NCBI RefSeq assembly: GCF_003362755.1
Contig: NZ_QKRA01000002.1
Location: forward strand, 372,001-436,000
Source: Marinomonas piezotolerans
GTDB taxonomy: Bacteria > Pseudomonadota > Gammaproteobacteria > Pseudomonadales > Marinomonadaceae
Reading direction: 5' to 3'
DNA length: 64,000 bases
Shown here: positions 45,319 to 53,794 of the stretch, piece by piece
How the letters are laid out: each line of letters begins with the position of its first letter
Numbering within the stretch: position 1 is the first letter of the stretch
Program-made: the position numbers and the translations under genes
Notes under the pieces: generated by a model
Seen by the model: the letters and a program-made list of their open reading frames with translations, nothing else
Told to the model about the DNA's origin: nothing
Databases searched by the model: none

Positions 45319-45767
45319 CGTCGTCCTTAATAGGTTCTAAACAGCTTAAACTTATCACTAAAAGGGAGTGGGTCACCAATGCTTATTGCGCCCAATTGGA
45401 GGTGTAATAAATCACCCTATCTTGCTATCAATTTACTGTGGAAAACCTTGTTGTGCAGCTTTGTCTCCGGCAAGCATTCAGAAGTGCTACGAATGGTCAG
45501 GAACTCCTTGATCTGCAATAAGTTTGTGCACAAAGGATTGTCTTTACGCGTGGTGAATTTTTTTTGCCTTATTTTTTCCATATTTTACACTGTGCAAACA
45601 AAAAGTAGATCTTCTTGATGCCTTGTATGGCGCGGCTTATAGGGTGATTGACGTAAATGGTCACCTTCGTAGGCATGAAAAATGCACCCTAATTTTTCAG
45701 TAATCATTACTTGAAAGTTTGATCCAAATGATCAATCTTAGTATGGAAATTAGAGTTCTAATCAATA
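45319..45767. other. Long intergenic region upstream of the polyamine-type ABC operon
   Basis: 449 bp, AT-rich, with divergent genes on either side. I see no convincing gene; a plus-strand 79-codon frame at 45379-45618 has no ribosome site or family pattern. The only clear structure is a palindrome at 45719-45735. The region should hold the promoters of both the Crp-type regulator and the ABC operon. Confidence 0.6.
45719..45735. promoter_or_regulatory. Palindrome before the ABC operon
   Basis: TTGATC (45719-45724) and GATCAA (45730-45735) are inverse repeats with a 5-bp spacer, 33 bp before the first start codon of the ABC operon. Possible operator; regulator unknown. Confidence 0.35.
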
Positions 45768-46901
45768 ATGATTTCAAATTTGGCGAAAAGAGGGAAGGTT
45801 TTGGATTCCAATAAAGACACAGGTTTTGTTGTTTTTGACCAAGTTCAGAAAAGTTACGACGGCGTTACGCTTGTTGTTAAAAACTTAAATCTTTCAATTG
45901 CCAAAGGCGAATTTGTCACCATGCTTGGCCCCTCAGGTTCGGGTAAAACCACGTGCCTGATGATGCTAGCAGGCTTTGAAACAGCGACCCACGGTGACAT
46001 CTTGCTAGACGGCCAACCCATCAACGACATTCCGCCCCACAAACGTGGTATCGGTATGGTGTTTCAAAACTACGCGCTGTTCCCACATATGACGGTTGCC
46101 GAGAACTTGGCATTCCCTCTTCAGGTGCGCAACATCAGTAAATCGGAGCAACAAGAAAAGGTACGTCGAGCACTGGATATGGTGCAAATGTCTAAATTTG
46201 CTAACCGACGCCCTGTGCAGCTGTCTGGTGGTCAGCAACAGCGTATCGCGCTGGCTCGTGCATTGGTATTTGAGCCAGAGCTAGTGCTGATGGACGAACC
46301 ATTAGGTGCATTGGATAAGCAACTGCGTGAGCACATGCAGCTCGAAATCAAACGCTTGCATGAGCGCTTGGGGATCTCTGTTGTGTATGTGACCCATGAC
46401 CAATCGGAAGCGCTGACGATGTCCGACCGTGTTGCGGTGTTCAACGATGGCGTAATCAAACAATTAGCTCCACCAGAAGAGCTGTACGACAAACCTGATA
46501 ATGCGTTTGTGGCGCAATTCATCGGTGAGAACAACCGTTTGATCGGTACTGTGGAATCGGTGGATGGAGACTACGCTGGCGTGCGTTTGGCATCAGGAGA
46601 TCTTTGTCAGGCACTCGCGGTTAATTGTGGTGCGGTCGGTGAAAAAACTACGTTATCCATTCGACCTGAACGTGTTTTGATCGGCGAGGCTGCAACGAGC
46701 AACACCGTTGAAGCGAAAGTACTAGAACAAATTTACTTAGGTGACCATGTGCGTTGCCGTATGTCTGTCCATGGCGATGAAGAGTTCATTGTGAAGGTGC
46801 CTAATGCACCAGGCTTTAGTCATCTTGAAGTTGGCCAAACTGCTCAAATTGGTTGGTCCGCCGATGATTGTCGAGCATTGGATATGGACATCGTTCGCTA
46901 A
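45768..46901 (+). CDS. Polyamine/iron-type ABC transporter ATP-binding protein (PotA-like)
   Basis: 377 residues from ATG 45768; a TTG at 45801 with GAGGGAAGG upstream is an equally plausible start. Walker A is GPSGSGKTTCL, the signature LSGGQQQRIALARAL, Walker B LVLMDEPLGALD and the switch His is in VTHDQSEAL. The C-terminal ~120 residues form a TOBE domain (VEAKVLEQIYLGDHVRCRM). PotA-type proteins energise import of spermidine/putrescine and similar compounds. First gene of a four-gene importer operon. Confidence 0.9.
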   Translation: MISNLAKRGKVLDSNKDTGFVVFDQVQKSYDGVTLVVKNLNLSIAKGEFVTMLGPSGSGKTTCLMMLAGFETATHGDILLDGQPINDIPPHKRGIGMVFQNYALFPHMTVAENLAFPLQVRNISKSEQQEKVRRALDMVQMSKFANRRPVQLSGGQQQRIALARALVFEPELVLMDEPLGALDKQLREHMQLEIKRLHERLGISVVYVTHDQSEALTMSDRVAVFNDGVIKQLAPPEELYDKPDNAFVAQFIGENNRLIGTVESVDGDYAGVRLASGDLCQALAVNCGAVGEKTTLSIRPERVLIGEAATSNTVEAKVLEQIYLGDHVRCRMSVHGDEEFIVKVPNAPGFSHLEVGQTAQIGWSADDCRALDMDIVR

Positions 46902-46992
46902 GTGTCCAAACACTAATAGGATTAGGTGTTTCCGCTCTTCCCCGTCGTGGGAGCACTGCATTAAAACTCGGGGTGAACTACGGAGAGAAGTA

Positions 46993-48087
46993 ATGAAGAG
47001 ATCAACTAAACTGCTCGTAACGGGCATAAGTGCCTCCATATCACTAACCGTAGCGGCCAAGGATTTGACGGTCGTGTCATGGGGTGGCGCATATTCTGAT
47101 TCACAATTGAAGGCCTACAGCGAGCCTTACATGAAGATGAATCCTGATATCAACATCATCAATGATGAAAGTTCAGCTGAAGCGGTTGCCAAATTAAGAG
47201 CCATGAACGAGGCCAATAATGTCACATGGGATGTCGTGGACGTAGTTGCCTCTGATGCGATTCGTTTGTGTGATGAAGGTCTAGCGATGGAAATCGATCA
47301 TGATGACATGCTAGCACCTGGCGTTGATGGCTCCTCACCAGAAGATGACTTCGGTGATCTAATCGTTTCTGAATGTTTCATTCCTCAGATCGTATATTCT
47401 ACGACATTTGGTTACCGTACTGATAAAGTAGGCGATACGCCTCCGACAAGCGTTTGTGATGTATTCGATACAGAAACTTACCCAGGCAAGCGTTCACTAG
47501 AAAAACGTCCAATCAACAACATGGAATGGGCACTTATCTGTGATGGCGTTGCGAAAGACGACGTATACGATGTGCTTGAAACACCAGAAGGACAAGAACG
47601 TGCCCTAGCGAAACTTGGCACAATTAAAGACGATGTTATTTGGTGGTCTGCGGGTGCGGATACGCCGCAATTGTTGGCTGACGGTGAAATCGTGATGGGC
47701 TCAACGTATAACGGTCGTTTGTTCTCTTTGATTGAAGAGAAAAAACAACCTGTTGCGATGTTGTGGGACGCACAAGTATTCGACTTAGATGGTTGGATTA
47801 TTCCAGCTGGCTTACCTGAAGATCGTAAACAAGCCGCTTTGGATTATGTGTACTTTGCAACCGATTCACAGCGCTTAGCCGATCAAGCGAAATACATCTC
47901 TTACGGTCCTGCGCGTCTATCTTCTGCGCCATTGGTTGGCAAACATGCCACGCTAGGTATCGACATGGCACCACATATGCCGACAGATCCTAAAAACGCA
48001 ACCAACACGTTCTTGTACAACTACGAGTTCTGGGCGGACTATCGTGATGATATCGATGCGAAGTTCCAAGCTTGGTTAGCACGCTAA
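46993..48087 (+). CDS. PotD-type extracellular substrate-binding protein
   Basis: 364 residues from the ATG at 46993 behind GGAGAGAAG; the open frame extends upstream to 46804 but that part overlaps the ATPase gene. A signal peptide (KLLVTGISASISLTVAAK) marks export to the periplasm. The fold shows LTVVSWGGAYSDSQLKAYSEP and YNGRLFSLIEEKKQPVAMLWDAQVFDLDGWIIP, typical of spermidine/putrescine-type binding proteins. The ligand cannot be read from sequence. Confidence 0.88.
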   Translation: MKRSTKLLVTGISASISLTVAAKDLTVVSWGGAYSDSQLKAYSEPYMKMNPDINIINDESSAEAVAKLRAMNEANNVTWDVVDVVASDAIRLCDEGLAMEIDHDDMLAPGVDGSSPEDDFGDLIVSECFIPQIVYSTTFGYRTDKVGDTPPTSVCDVFDTETYPGKRSLEKRPINNMEWALICDGVAKDDVYDVLETPEGQERALAKLGTIKDDVIWWSAGADTPQLLADGEIVMGSTYNGRLFSLIEEKKQPVAMLWDAQVFDLDGWIIPAGLPEDRKQAALDYVYFATDSQRLADQAKYISYGPARLSSAPLVGKHATLGIDMAPHMPTDPKNATNTFLYNYEFWADYRDDIDAKFQAWLAR

Positions 48088-48111
48088 TCGTTCGCAGTAA
48101 GGCGAATCCAT

Positions 48112-48139
48112 ACTTACCTTTCCACACGGGAAGGTAAGT
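48112..48139 (+). promoter_or_regulatory. Intercistronic stem-loop after the binding-protein gene
   Basis: ACTTACCTTTCC (48112-48123) pairs with GGGAAGGTAAGT (48128-48139) around an ACAC loop with one G-U pair, lying between the binding-protein stop and the permease start, without a U-run. This parallels the hairpin after chvE and probably stabilises the upstream message so that more binding protein than permease is made. Confidence 0.55.
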
Positions 48140-48164
48140 CTCACCCTGATACGACTGATGGCCT

Positions 48165-49721
48165 ATGACTGATAAAGTTTCCAATCAGCCACTGCTCGCT
48201 GCAGATGGCACTCCTTTGAAGACCAGCCTGAATCGCGCGTTGCGGATGCAGAAGCTGCGAGCATTTATGCTCATCGCTCCCTTGCTGATCTTTGTCTTAA
48301 TTACTTTTATTTTCCCCATCTCGGATATGCTGTTCCGCTCCGTGGAGAATGACATTGTGTCAGACACCTTGCCGCGTACGGTGGTGGCACTGGAAAGCTG
48401 GTCAGCAGAGAGCCAAGAAGCGCCGGATGAAGACGTATTTGCTGCGTTTTATACAGATCTGTACTTGGCGCAAGAGTACAAAACTCACACCCGATTGGGA
48501 TCGCGGCTAAATTATCAACAGACGGGTATTTCGTCCATGTTTCGAAAGACTGGCCGCCGGGTCAAACGCTTCGATACCGATGTATATACCGATCAATTTG
48601 AAGAGCTGGATGCGAAATGGGCGGACCCATCTTATTGGGCGAGCTTGATGAATAATGAGCGCGTCCAAAAGCAATTACCCGAGACCGCCTCAAGCTACAC
48701 CGCTTGGCGTGAGCTGATGGTTGAAGAAGGTGACAATCCAGACGCTGAAACGCCTGAAGACTTTGTGTATACGTCACTTTACCGCGACTTGATGCACTTA
48801 TCTGAAAACGGTGCGTCGGTGCGTAATGCCGATGTACGTACGGCCATGAATGCCGTCAGTGGTTTTGAAAGTGTCAGTCTTAAAGAGCAATTTATTGATG
48901 CAGAAGATGACTGGGCTGATCCCAAATATTGGGCCACGATCAAATTATATTCTGGCAACTACACACCTGGGTATTTCCTAAACGCCGTCGATATGGAACA
49001 AACCATCAATGGCGCAGAAGTTAAGCCTGAAAATGAACGCCTCTACGGCACGCTGTTTGCGCGTACCATCTACATGTCCTTGTTCATCATGGGATGTACG
49101 ATTCTGCTTGGGTACCCTGTTGCGTTCCTACTGGCGAATATTTCCCGCCGCTCAGCAAACATGCTATTGATTTTGGTACTGTTGCCGTTTTGGACATCCT
49201 TGTTGGTGCGAACTTCTGCATGGAAAGTGCTACTGCAACAACAAGGTGTCATCAATGACATATTGGTGTGGAGTGGTCTTATTGATGAAGCAGGCCGCTT
49301 GATCATGATTAACAACCAAATGGGTACGATCATCGCGATGACCCATATCCTACTGCCATTTATGATCTTACCGTTGTACTCCGTCATGCAGACGATTCCG
49401 CCAAGCTATGTTCGGGCGGCAAAATCATTGGGTGCCAATGATTGGACAGCGTTCCGCAGGGTCTACTTCCCGCAGTCCATACCGGGTATCGGTGCCGGCT
49501 CGATTCTGGTCTTCATTATGTCGATTGGTTACTACATTACTCCGGAAATTGTGGGTGGTACGCAAGGTGTATTCATCTCGAATCGGATCGCCTATCACAT
49601 CTCCAGCTCTTTGAACTGGGGCTTAGCATCCGCATTGGGCGCCATCTTGTTAGCGGTCGTACTGATACTGTACTGGCTGTATGACAGGTTTGTCGGCATT
49701 GATAACATGAAACTGGGGTAG
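48165..49721 (+). CDS. PotB-type ABC permease with duplicated periplasmic insert
   Basis: 518 residues, far longer than PotB (~290). Helix 1 (residues ~33-55) is followed by about 240 periplasmic residues before the permease core (~302-515), which has the coupling motif VRAAKSLGANDWTAFRRVYFPQS. Within the insert, residues ~89-158 and ~198-257 resemble each other: a DxFxxxYxDL opening and a closing DQFEELDAKWADPSYWAS / EQFIDAEDDWADPKYWAT. Related permeases with one such insert exist to my knowledge. Second membrane partner is the gene at 49725. Confidence 0.88.
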   Translation: MTDKVSNQPLLAADGTPLKTSLNRALRMQKLRAFMLIAPLLIFVLITFIFPISDMLFRSVENDIVSDTLPRTVVALESWSAESQEAPDEDVFAAFYTDLYLAQEYKTHTRLGSRLNYQQTGISSMFRKTGRRVKRFDTDVYTDQFEELDAKWADPSYWASLMNNERVQKQLPETASSYTAWRELMVEEGDNPDAETPEDFVYTSLYRDLMHLSENGASVRNADVRTAMNAVSGFESVSLKEQFIDAEDDWADPKYWATIKLYSGNYTPGYFLNAVDMEQTINGAEVKPENERLYGTLFARTIYMSLFIMGCTILLGYPVAFLLANISRRSANMLLILVLLPFWTSLLVRTSAWKVLLQQQGVINDILVWSGLIDEAGRLIMINNQMGTIIAMTHILLPFMILPLYSVMQTIPPSYVRAAKSLGANDWTAFRRVYFPQSIPGIGAGSILVFIMSIGYYITPEIVGGTQGVFISNRIAYHISSSLNWGLASALGAILLAVVLILYWLYDRFVGIDNMKLG

Positions 49722-49724
49722 CTT

Positions 49725-50573
49725 ATGATTCATTTACCTAATTACGCATCACCGCTACAAAAGTTTTGGTTCTATGCTTTTCGCGTGATTTGTGGCTTGG
49801 TGTTTTTCTTTCTGATTGCGCCCATCGTTGTCGTGATTCCGCTGTCGTTCAACGCGGAGGATTTCTTTACCTTCACTAAAGAGATGCTCGCGTTTGATCC
49901 TGCGGGCTACTCTTTGCGGCATTATGAAGACTTCTTCACTAATCCAGATTGGACCGGTGCACTGTATAACTCCATTCGAATAGCGCCGGTGGCGACGTTA
50001 CTCTCTGTGGGGTTCGGTACACTCGCAGCGATCGGCTTGAGCCAATCTCACGTGCCGTTTAAGCGCGCCATCATGGCGATCTTGATCTCACCGATGATTG
50101 TGCCTTTGGTGATCTCGGCGGCTGGCATGTACTTCTTCTACAGCCGTATTGGTTTACAAGGGACCTATTGGGGTGTGGTTATGGCCCATGCCGTGCTGGG
50201 GATACCGTTTGTGATCATTACCGTGACTGCAACGCTAGTCGGCTTTGACCGCTCATTAACACGAGCCGCTGCCAATCTAGGCGCCAACCCCGTCACAACC
50301 TTCTTCCGTATCCAGATGCCGCTGATTTTGCCTGGGATCATTTCGGGTGGGTTGTTTGCGTTCATCACATCGTTTGACGAAGTGGTAGTGGTCTTGTTTG
50401 TCGGCTCCGCAGGCCAGAAAACACTACCATGGCAGATGTTCACCGGCTTGCGTGAACAGATCAGCCCAACGATCTTAGCTGTCGCCTCCATCATGGTGCT
50501 GTTGTCAATTATGCTGCTGGCACTTGTGGAAATATTACGTCGTCGCTCTGAGCGTATCCGCGGCGTGTCCTAG
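49725..50573 (+). CDS. PotC-type ABC permease
   Basis: 282 residues with six membrane helices. LFFLIAPIVVVIPLSFN opens the protein, and LTRAAANLGANPVTTFFRIQMPLILPG is the EAA coupling loop. It forms the heteromeric channel with the permease encoded 3 bp upstream. Last gene of the importer operon; an intrinsic terminator follows at 50600. Confidence 0.92.
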   Translation: MIHLPNYASPLQKFWFYAFRVICGLVFFFLIAPIVVVIPLSFNAEDFFTFTKEMLAFDPAGYSLRHYEDFFTNPDWTGALYNSIRIAPVATLLSVGFGTLAAIGLSQSHVPFKRAIMAILISPMIVPLVISAAGMYFFYSRIGLQGTYWGVVMAHAVLGIPFVIITVTATLVGFDRSLTRAAANLGANPVTTFFRIQMPLILPGIISGGLFAFITSFDEVVVVLFVGSAGQKTLPWQMFTGLREQISPTILAVASIMVLLSIMLLALVEILRRRSERIRGVS

Positions 50574-50599
50574 TGTGATTGCGTTGTATGCGCGAGCAA

Positions 50600-50626
50600 A
50601 CAAAAAGCCGCTGTTGTAGCGGCTTT
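50600..50626 (+). terminator. Intrinsic terminator of the PotABCD-type operon
   Basis: AAAAAGCCGCT (50600-50610) pairs with AGCGGCTTTTT (50616-50626) around GTTGT, followed by more T. The A-flank makes it usable in both directions. Confidence 0.9.
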
Positions 50627-50722
50627 TTTGTGTCTGATTGATCCTAAAAAACACAGTGTGAGGAGAAATGCTCTATCTAAATTCATTGCTCCTAGGAGGC
50701 TTGGGTTTACAGCTCTACCTCT

Positions 50723-50793
50723 TCTGGCAACGTGACGAAGATCGAGTGGCGGATTTCGTTGTTGAGGGCTTTGGAGTAGTGGCATTCGCCTTC
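50723..50793 (-). pseudogene. Duplicated 3' fragment of the cupin gene
   Basis: 71 bp that match 52048-52118 at 66 positions, including 46 consecutive identical bases starting at CGTGACGAAGATCGAGTGGC. The matching region in the second location is the 3' end of the cupin gene (C-terminal residues around NNEIRHSIFVTLPEG). The copies are in the same orientation, so they form a direct repeat around the hepT-mntA pair. This copy has no start and is non-functional. Confidence 0.85.
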
Positions 50794-50847
50794 AGAAAGG
50801 AACTGATAATTAAGAATCAAGTCAGTGCAGTCTCCCTTGTCTATTAC

Positions 50848-51270
50848 CTACACAGACTCTAAAGCCCTTGTTCCTTGCGTGATAAAGTCGAAGATTTGCT
50901 GGTAATAGTTCTGCGCAATGATTGAGCGGACAATATTAGGATCGATGTTCAAATAGTCATGTACTAATGCATTGCGTAAACCAATGACTTTACGCCAATT
51001 AGTAAGTTGCTCTAGGTTTAGGTGCTGGTGCTGTGAAATGACTTCAAATGCCTGATACGCTTCGCTTGGACTCATACCTGACAGAGATTTTGCCCAGTGT
51101 TTTGCGACACCAATAGCGGTTTCGATACTGACTTGTAGAGCGCGCTCTGCAGCACGATATTCAAACGTCGATAAATTACGCTGAGCTAAAATATCATGCA
51201 ATTCGTTTAGTTCAGACTGGTACGTTTTTGCATTTAAACGGATCGCGGAAAGGTAGTAAGAATCGGGCAT
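50848..51270 (-). CDS. hepT: HepT-type HEPN toxin of a HepT-MntA system
   Basis: 140 residues, all-helical. The HEPN ribonuclease motif R-x4-H is intact: GLRNALVHDYLNID (residues ~97-110), with the Tyr two residues after the His that is adenylylated by the partner in studied systems. RAAERALQVSIETAIGVAKHW is the conserved helix for dimerisation. It starts 3 bp after the nucleotidyltransferase gene. A type VII toxin-antitoxin pair; toxicity is inferred from the motif. Confidence 0.88.
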   Translation of the reverse strand: MPDSYYLSAIRLNAKTYQSELNELHDILAQRNLSTFEYRAAERALQVSIETAIGVAKHWAKSLSGMSPSEAYQAFEVISQHQHLNLEQLTNWRKVIGLRNALVHDYLNIDPNIVRSIIAQNYYQQIFDFITQGTRALESV

Positions 51271-51273
51271 CGG

Positions 51274-51669
51274 TTAGAATCCAAAGTGCTTCAGATGATA
51301 CTGATAGTCTAACTCAGCTTTTGACATAATGATCCCCTCAGCACTTAAGCGCGCATCATCATCACCACAATAGAGTAACTTGCCAGAGATGGTATTCATC
51401 GCCAGCGGAATGGGTGCATTCTGAATATCAACGATGCTTAGTTTGTCTTCGGTGAGGCCTAGTTTCTTAGACCAGTTCATTGCTAACAGTTCAGGGCGAA
51501 GTCGACGATCCAGCGGGTCTTCAACCCAATCAGTAAACAGTACTGCCAAGTCATAGTCACTGTCTGGTCGGTGATTGCCTTTAGCCCGTGAGCCGTAGAG
51601 CCATAGAGCCGAGATGTTTTTAGTCTCAGAGGCTAAAGTAACTAACTTGTCAGTGATACTGCTGTTCAA
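51274..51669 (-). CDS. mntA: MntA-type nucleotidyltransferase antitoxin
   Basis: 131 residues, starting at TTG 51669 (AAAGGA upstream). The minimal nucleotidyltransferase motif GSRAKGNHRPDSDYDLAVLF (GSx10DxD) is complete, with WLYGS before it. In characterised pairs MntA transfers AMP to the Tyr in the HepT R-x4-H-x-Y motif and so silences it. Upstream partner of hepT in a two-gene unit. Confidence 0.88.
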   Translation of the reverse strand: MNSSITDKLVTLASETKNISALWLYGSRAKGNHRPDSDYDLAVLFTDWVEDPLDRRLRPELLAMNWSKKLGLTEDKLSIVDIQNAPIPLAMNTISGKLLYCGDDDARLSAEGIIMSKAELDYQYHLKHFGF

Positions 51670-52031
51670 ATTGATTCCTTTAGGTCTTGGGCAATCGACT
51701 GGAAAGGCATTTTTGTTGATATTTCATTCTATTTTGAATGAACGACGGCCATGTTGGTAATTCATGTTACTAATGCATGGGCCTTTTTTATAGCATCGCC
51801 AGAGTCAATATCGTCAGCTCTGCGTTTTACTTCGTTTAGCCAGTCAGATTACAGCTCGTCATCTAACGGGGAATCCAACCTCTACATTCACTATTGGCTA
51901 AGTTTGGCACTAAGGCATCGGCTGTGCAAATAGGTTTGTATTGAGGTGAGTCGAAATAAGAGCGAAAGGAAAGTGCTATTCCTTATCCCTGACGAAGTCA
52001 GATCGCACAGGGGTATGACTTGATAAGGGGG
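51670..52031. other. Intergenic region between mntA and the cupin gene
   Basis: 362 bp without a convincing gene; a plus-strand frame at 51751-51933 lacks a ribosome site. It should hold the mntA promoter on the minus strand near 51670-51740, where TTCATT/AATGAA (51722-51741) forms an inverted repeat. A long-loop hairpin ending in GGGCCTTTTTT (about 51747-51789) could end minus- or plus-strand transcripts. The rest looks like part of the inserted segment. Confidence 0.45.
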
Positions 52032-52397
52032 CTAAAGCACAGTGCCCTCTGGCAGCGTGACGAAGATCGAGTGGCGGATTTCGTTGTTGAGGGCTTTGGA
52101 GCAGTGACCCTCGCCTTCCGTGTCTTCTAACAACAGCACATCGCCGCCTGCGAATTCGCGGGTTTCACCCGAAGAAACGGTGAACTGGCAGCGGCCTTTG
52201 ATGATGAACAAGAGTTGGCGTTGAGGGGCTGGGTGCCATTTGAAGTCATAGTCTGCTGGAGTCTCACGAAAAATCATCTGACCCGCATCAAAGCGCTCGG
52301 ACAACATGCCGATTGGCCCGCCGTCACGCACTTTGATGTGTACTTCGCCAAAGTGGCTTTTGCCCTGATCGTCGTTATAAATTCGCGTAAATTTCAT
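52032..52397 (-). CDS. Small cupin-domain protein
   Basis: 121 residues from the ATG at 52397 (MKFTRIYNDDQGKSHF) behind GAGGA; an ATG at 52409 is less likely. A single cupin barrel: FGEVHIKVRDGG, WHPAPQRQLLFIIKGRCQFTVSSGE and GGDVLLLEDTEGEGH, the last two being the two cupin motifs. Lies downstream of the allantoate amidohydrolase in the purine gene set; its reaction is unknown. It is much shorter than the two-domain ureidoglycine aminohydrolase AllE. Part of its 3' end is duplicated at 50723-50793. Confidence 0.82.
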   Translation of the reverse strand: MKFTRIYNDDQGKSHFGEVHIKVRDGGPIGMLSERFDAGQMIFRETPADYDFKWHPAPQRQLLFIIKGRCQFTVSSGETREFAGGDVLLLEDTEGEGHCSKALNNEIRHSIFVTLPEGTVL

Positions 52398-52567
52398 AAA
52401 AATCCTCACTAGATAAAACTGGGGCTCATTCGCAACCGTCTATGGGTTTAATTGGCACAGACGTGGTCGAGGAGCGAGCATTGCGCAAGCCAATTGAATT
52501 GCATTGACGGATGTATCAACGAGGTACGAAACTCCGCCCCAGTGATTTGAATGCGTATCTGCAGGGC

Positions 52568-53794
52568 TTATTTCAGGCTCTGCAGCGTATGGCTTAGCAC
52601 GGCTAAGGTTGCACTCACGTCTTCGGTCGTGATGGCTTCTGCGGGGTGATGGCTGATGCCTTTATCACAGCGCATAAACAGCATAGCGACCGGGCAAATA
52701 TCTGCAATCGCCATGGCATCATGGCCTGCTCCTGAAAACAGCGTATGCACATCGATGTGTTGGGCGGCGATGGCATCCCGCAATACTCCTTGTAAGTCGT
52801 CATCGCAATGCACGGCATTGGCCGCGTGCGTGCGTTGGTGAGATAAAGTGACATTGCGCTTAGTGGCGATGTTCTCTAACCGATCCATGATGTCTGCGAG
52901 CGCGTCGTCTCGTTGGTTGTCGTGCTCACTGCGAATGTCCAATGAGAAGGTGGTGAACCCCGAGATCACATTGACGCCATTCGGTCGGTTACTGATCTGA
53001 CCAACTGTGGCGACCACACCGTGTTCTTTTGCAACGGTTTCGATGGCGAGAATCATCTCGCTGGTGGCCGCGAGCGCATCCCGTCGCATTGGCATGGGAA
53101 CGGTGCCAGCGTGGCCAGCCATGCCGGTTACGCTAAATTCGAAGCGCTTAGCGCCCGCGATGGCACTGACGACACCAACCGGGAGGTTTTTTTCTTCCAG
53201 TACAGGGCCTTGCTCGATGTGTAACTCAAGATAGCCTTTTAAGTCATGAGTAGCGATTTTGGCATCCGCCACCGCTTCAAAACTGCTGCCGAAGTTTTGT
53301 AATGCTTGGGCGAGGCTAATTCCTTGGTCATCCTTTAAGTCTGCCCAGTTTGCGGGCCATTGCCCTGTCAATGCGCGGCTTCCAAGTAAGGTAGACCCAA
53401 AGCGTGTTCCTTCCTCATCGCCAAACCCTACGATATCCAAATGAAAGGGCAGCGTTATGCCTGTGTCTTGCAGGGCTTTGACTAGGGTGACAGGCGCGAT
53501 CACGCCTAACATGCCATCGTACTTGCCGCCATTTGGCACGGTATCCAAATGGCTACCCATGGTAAAGCGCGGAGCGTCTTCGTGACTGGCTTCCCAGCGT
53601 CCCCATAGATTACCTGCGGCATCTTGCCAAGTGCGCATGCCTGCGTCTGACATCCAGCTACCTACCAGTTGATTGGCTTGCTTATGCTCCTCTGTAAGGT
53701 AGCGGCGATCCAAGCATTTACTCGATTGGCTGATTTGGCCAAGTTCTTCACAGCGGCTCATGACCTGCTGGGCAAGCTGGTGATAGTCGATCAT
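52568..53794 (-). CDS. Allantoate amidohydrolase (M20 family, AllC/HpxK type)
   Basis: 408 residues. Metal-binding pattern of the AllC/carbamoylase group: MGSHLDTVPNGGKYDGMLGVI (first His/Asp), GDEEGTRFGSTLLGSRALTG and LHIEQGPVLEE. It hydrolyses allantoate to ureidoglycine, CO2 and ammonia. N-carbamoyl amino acid hydrolases look similar, but overlap by 4 bp with the ureidoglycine aminotransferase gene decides for allantoate. Cytoplasmic, Mn-dependent in the family. Confidence 0.85.
   Translation of the reverse strand: MIDYHQLAQQVMSRCEELGQISQSSKCLDRRYLTEEHKQANQLVGSWMSDAGMRTWQDAAGNLWGRWEASHEDAPRFTMGSHLDTVPNGGKYDGMLGVIAPVTLVKALQDTGITLPFHLDIVGFGDEEGTRFGSTLLGSRALTGQWPANWADLKDDQGISLAQALQNFGSSFEAVADAKIATHDLKGYLELHIEQGPVLEEKNLPVGVVSAIAGAKRFEFSVTGMAGHAGTVPMPMRRDALAATSEMILAIETVAKEHGVVATVGQISNRPNGVNVISGFTTFSLDIRSEHDNQRDDALADIMDRLENIATKRNVTLSHQRTHAANAVHCDDDLQGVLRDAIAAQHIDVHTLFSGAGHDAMAIADICPVAMLFMRCDKGISHHPAEAITTEDVSATLAVLSHTLQSLK

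Noticed and set aside
45379..45618. 79-residue plus-strand frame in the gap before the PotA-like gene
   Set aside because: No ribosome site, no family pattern, and basic/aromatic composition typical of random AT-rich frames.
46804..46992. Upstream extension of the PotD-type binding protein frame
   Set aside because: It overlaps the ATPase gene and lacks a signal peptide; the ATG at 46993 has a ribosome site and gives a proper signal sequence.
50668..50862. 64-residue plus-strand frame near the HepT end
   Set aside because: It runs antisense through the duplicated cupin fragment and has no independent support.
51747..51789. Strong intrinsic terminator after the mntA promoter region
   Set aside because: Only the ends GGCC/GGCC pair well and the loop is about 25 bases; recorded only as part of the intergenic description.
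51840..51930. Possible integron attC-like site from TAAC/GTT-like words in the mntA-cupin gap
   Set aside because: The core sites and symmetric spacing of attC are missing; no integrase is present.
52032..52397. Cupin as ureidoglycine aminohydrolase AllE
   Set aside because: Only one cupin domain of 121 residues is present, less than half of the two-domain AllE.
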